Assembly: GCF_002022505.1 (NCBI RefSeq)
Contig: NZ_CP019781.1
Span: 62,001-126,000, forward strand
Source of the DNA: Bartonella sp. WD16.2
GTDB lineage: Bacteria; Pseudomonadota; Alphaproteobacteria; Rhizobiales; Rhizobiaceae
Direction: 5' to 3'
Length of the DNA stretch: 64,000 bases
Below the pieces are notes generated by a model. The model worked only from the letters and a program-made list of their open reading frames with translations, was not told the origin of the DNA and did no database searches. This document shows positions 63,188 through 64,000 of this stretch, in pieces (within the stretch, counting starts at the first letter, position 1; every line of letters starts with the position of its first letter). Position numbers and translations under genes: made by a program.

Positions 63188-63865
63188 TCAGCGCTCACAA
63201 AAAGACTCAAAGTTCTGAGTTCGTCCATCATCTCCAATTTCTGTATACCCACAAATTTCCTGGTATCCATTAATATGTACGTTGTCATGAACTTTAGCTT
63301 GATCATACACTTTTGCATGGTCATAGATTTTAGCGTTGTCACAAATGCGTGCTTGATCATAAACGCGTGCGTTGCCGTACACTTGCGCATTATTATAAAC
63401 ACGCGCATCATCATAAACCCATGCATTATTATAAACTCGCGCTTTATCAAGAATTTTCGCCTGGTCGCAAATTCGTGCATCACCATAAACAAGTGCATTG
63501 CCACTCACTAATGCACGGCCGTAAACACACGCTTGACCGGAGATGCGCGCTTGATTACCAATTTGCGCCTGATCATAAATGTGTGCTGAACCGAAAACTT
63601 TTGCGTTACCCGACACATGAGCATAGTGACAAATCCATGCCTCACCATATACCCGTGCATCATCATAAATTCGCGCGACATCAAAAATCTTGGCATTGTA
63701 ATAAACCCAACAATTGCCTTTATGAGAGAGGTTGACTTCTCGTTCTATAAAGCCACCTAAATCACCCGTTTTGATATCACCAAAGTCCCTTAATGCTCTA
63801 ATTCGGTAAAGAGTACGTCGATTAACATTGATTGTATCATTTGTTAGCTTAAATTTTTTATCCAT
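63188..63865 (-). CDS. Left-handed beta-helix (hexapeptide-repeat) phage protein
   Basis: 225 aa. A short N-terminal domain (to about residue 50, containing LYRIRALRDFGDIKTGDLGG) is followed by some 27 uninterrupted hexads of the form x-x-A-K/R-I/V-Y (for example DDARVY, GNAKVF, DQARIC, NNAWVY), which should fold as a left-handed beta-helix of about nine turns. The end is CGYTEIGDDGRTQNFESF. Similar proteins occur in Bartonella and other phages without known function; acyltransferase activity is possible from the fold, but no catalytic His is evident. An in-frame ATG at 63880 is an alternative start; neither has a good RBS. Confidence 0.75.
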   Translation of the reverse strand: MDKKFKLTNDTINVNRRTLYRIRALRDFGDIKTGDLGGFIEREVNLSHKGNCWVYYNAKIFDVARIYDDARVYGEAWICHYAHVSGNAKVFGSAHIYDQAQIGNQARISGQACVYGRALVSGNALVYGDARICDQAKILDKARVYNNAWVYDDARVYNNAQVYGNARVYDQARICDNAKIYDHAKVYDQAKVHDNVHINGYQEICGYTEIGDDGRTQNFESFCER

Positions 63866-63901
63866 AATCCAAGACCCCATTTTAATATATTTTTTTATCT
63901 G

Positions 63902-64000
63902 TCAGGCGCAAAACGCAAGGTGTTGATAGACTATTCTGCCTGCACCACTTTTTTCAGCCCGGGCAAGCTTTTTTGCCATGTCTACGGTAAGGTAGTATTT
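63902..64000 (-). CDS. C-terminal end of a possible phage antirepressor, partial
   Basis: The last 32 codons of a gene that enters from the right. YYLTVDMAKKLARAEKSGAG recalls the 'LTLDMAKELAMVE..EKGRQ' segment of AntA/AntB-type antirepressors, but the chain then ends differently (...VYQHLAFCA) instead of continuing for many residues, so it may be truncated or frameshifted. The call rests on one motif. Confidence 0.4.
   Translation of the reverse strand, partial: KYYLTVDMAKKLARAEKSGAGRIVYQHLAFCA

Overview
The window looks like a Bartonella chromosome (Alphaproteobacteria, Rhizobiales). The evidence is four Pap31/Hbp-type hemin-binding outer-membrane proteins, an AT-rich core with typical alphaproteobacterial gene neighbours (waaA-lpxK, the long two-domain dCTP deaminase, DUF2093, DUF4170), and giant secreted beta-helix proteins whose signal peptide is of the kind seen on Bartonella autotransporters. 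The species cannot be named from this sequence alone.

Layout. 1-4.4 kb: end of a SleB-type hydrolase, mutM, an M20 peptidase and a short RNase D. 4.4-9.4 kb: a 2 kb stretch without an intact gene that carries a decayed hbp promoter/5' end, then three hbp genes in tandem. 9.6-28 kb: housekeeping genes (ileS, a lipoprotein, tadA, rluB, rsmD, a patatin, pmbA, a CysQ-like phosphatase, a lipid A/Kdo cluster ending in waaA-lpxK, mutL, dCTP deaminase, lldD). 28.5-29.4 kb: a fourth hbp gene.

30.06-59.36 kb: the outstanding feature. Five head-to-tail copies of a 5.6-7.4 kb unit each encode a signal peptide followed by a right-handed beta-helix passenger built of about 72-residue repeats. None carries an autotransporter beta-barrel. 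Only copy 4 (2401 aa) is open from end to end. Copies 1, 2, 3 and 5 are shifted out of frame, mostly at runs of G, and at two sites a sister copy has the same run with one G more and stays in frame. The 5' and 3' segments are mosaic: 3' cassettes alternate a-b-a-b, while the 5' ends group differently. The last about 670 bp plus the 194-196 bp spacer are almost invariant. This looks like a surface-antigen array that diversifies by phase variation and recombination.

59.4-64 kb: the fifth copy is cut off at a 16 bp fragment that looks like a tRNA 3' end. A phage-derived island follows: a HigBA-type toxin-antitoxin operon with a clear promoter and palindromic operator, a tyrosine integrase broken by a CA-repeat slip, a small phage protein, a YqaJ exonuclease/Bet annealase pair, a hexapeptide beta-helix protein, and the tail of a possible antirepressor at the right edge.
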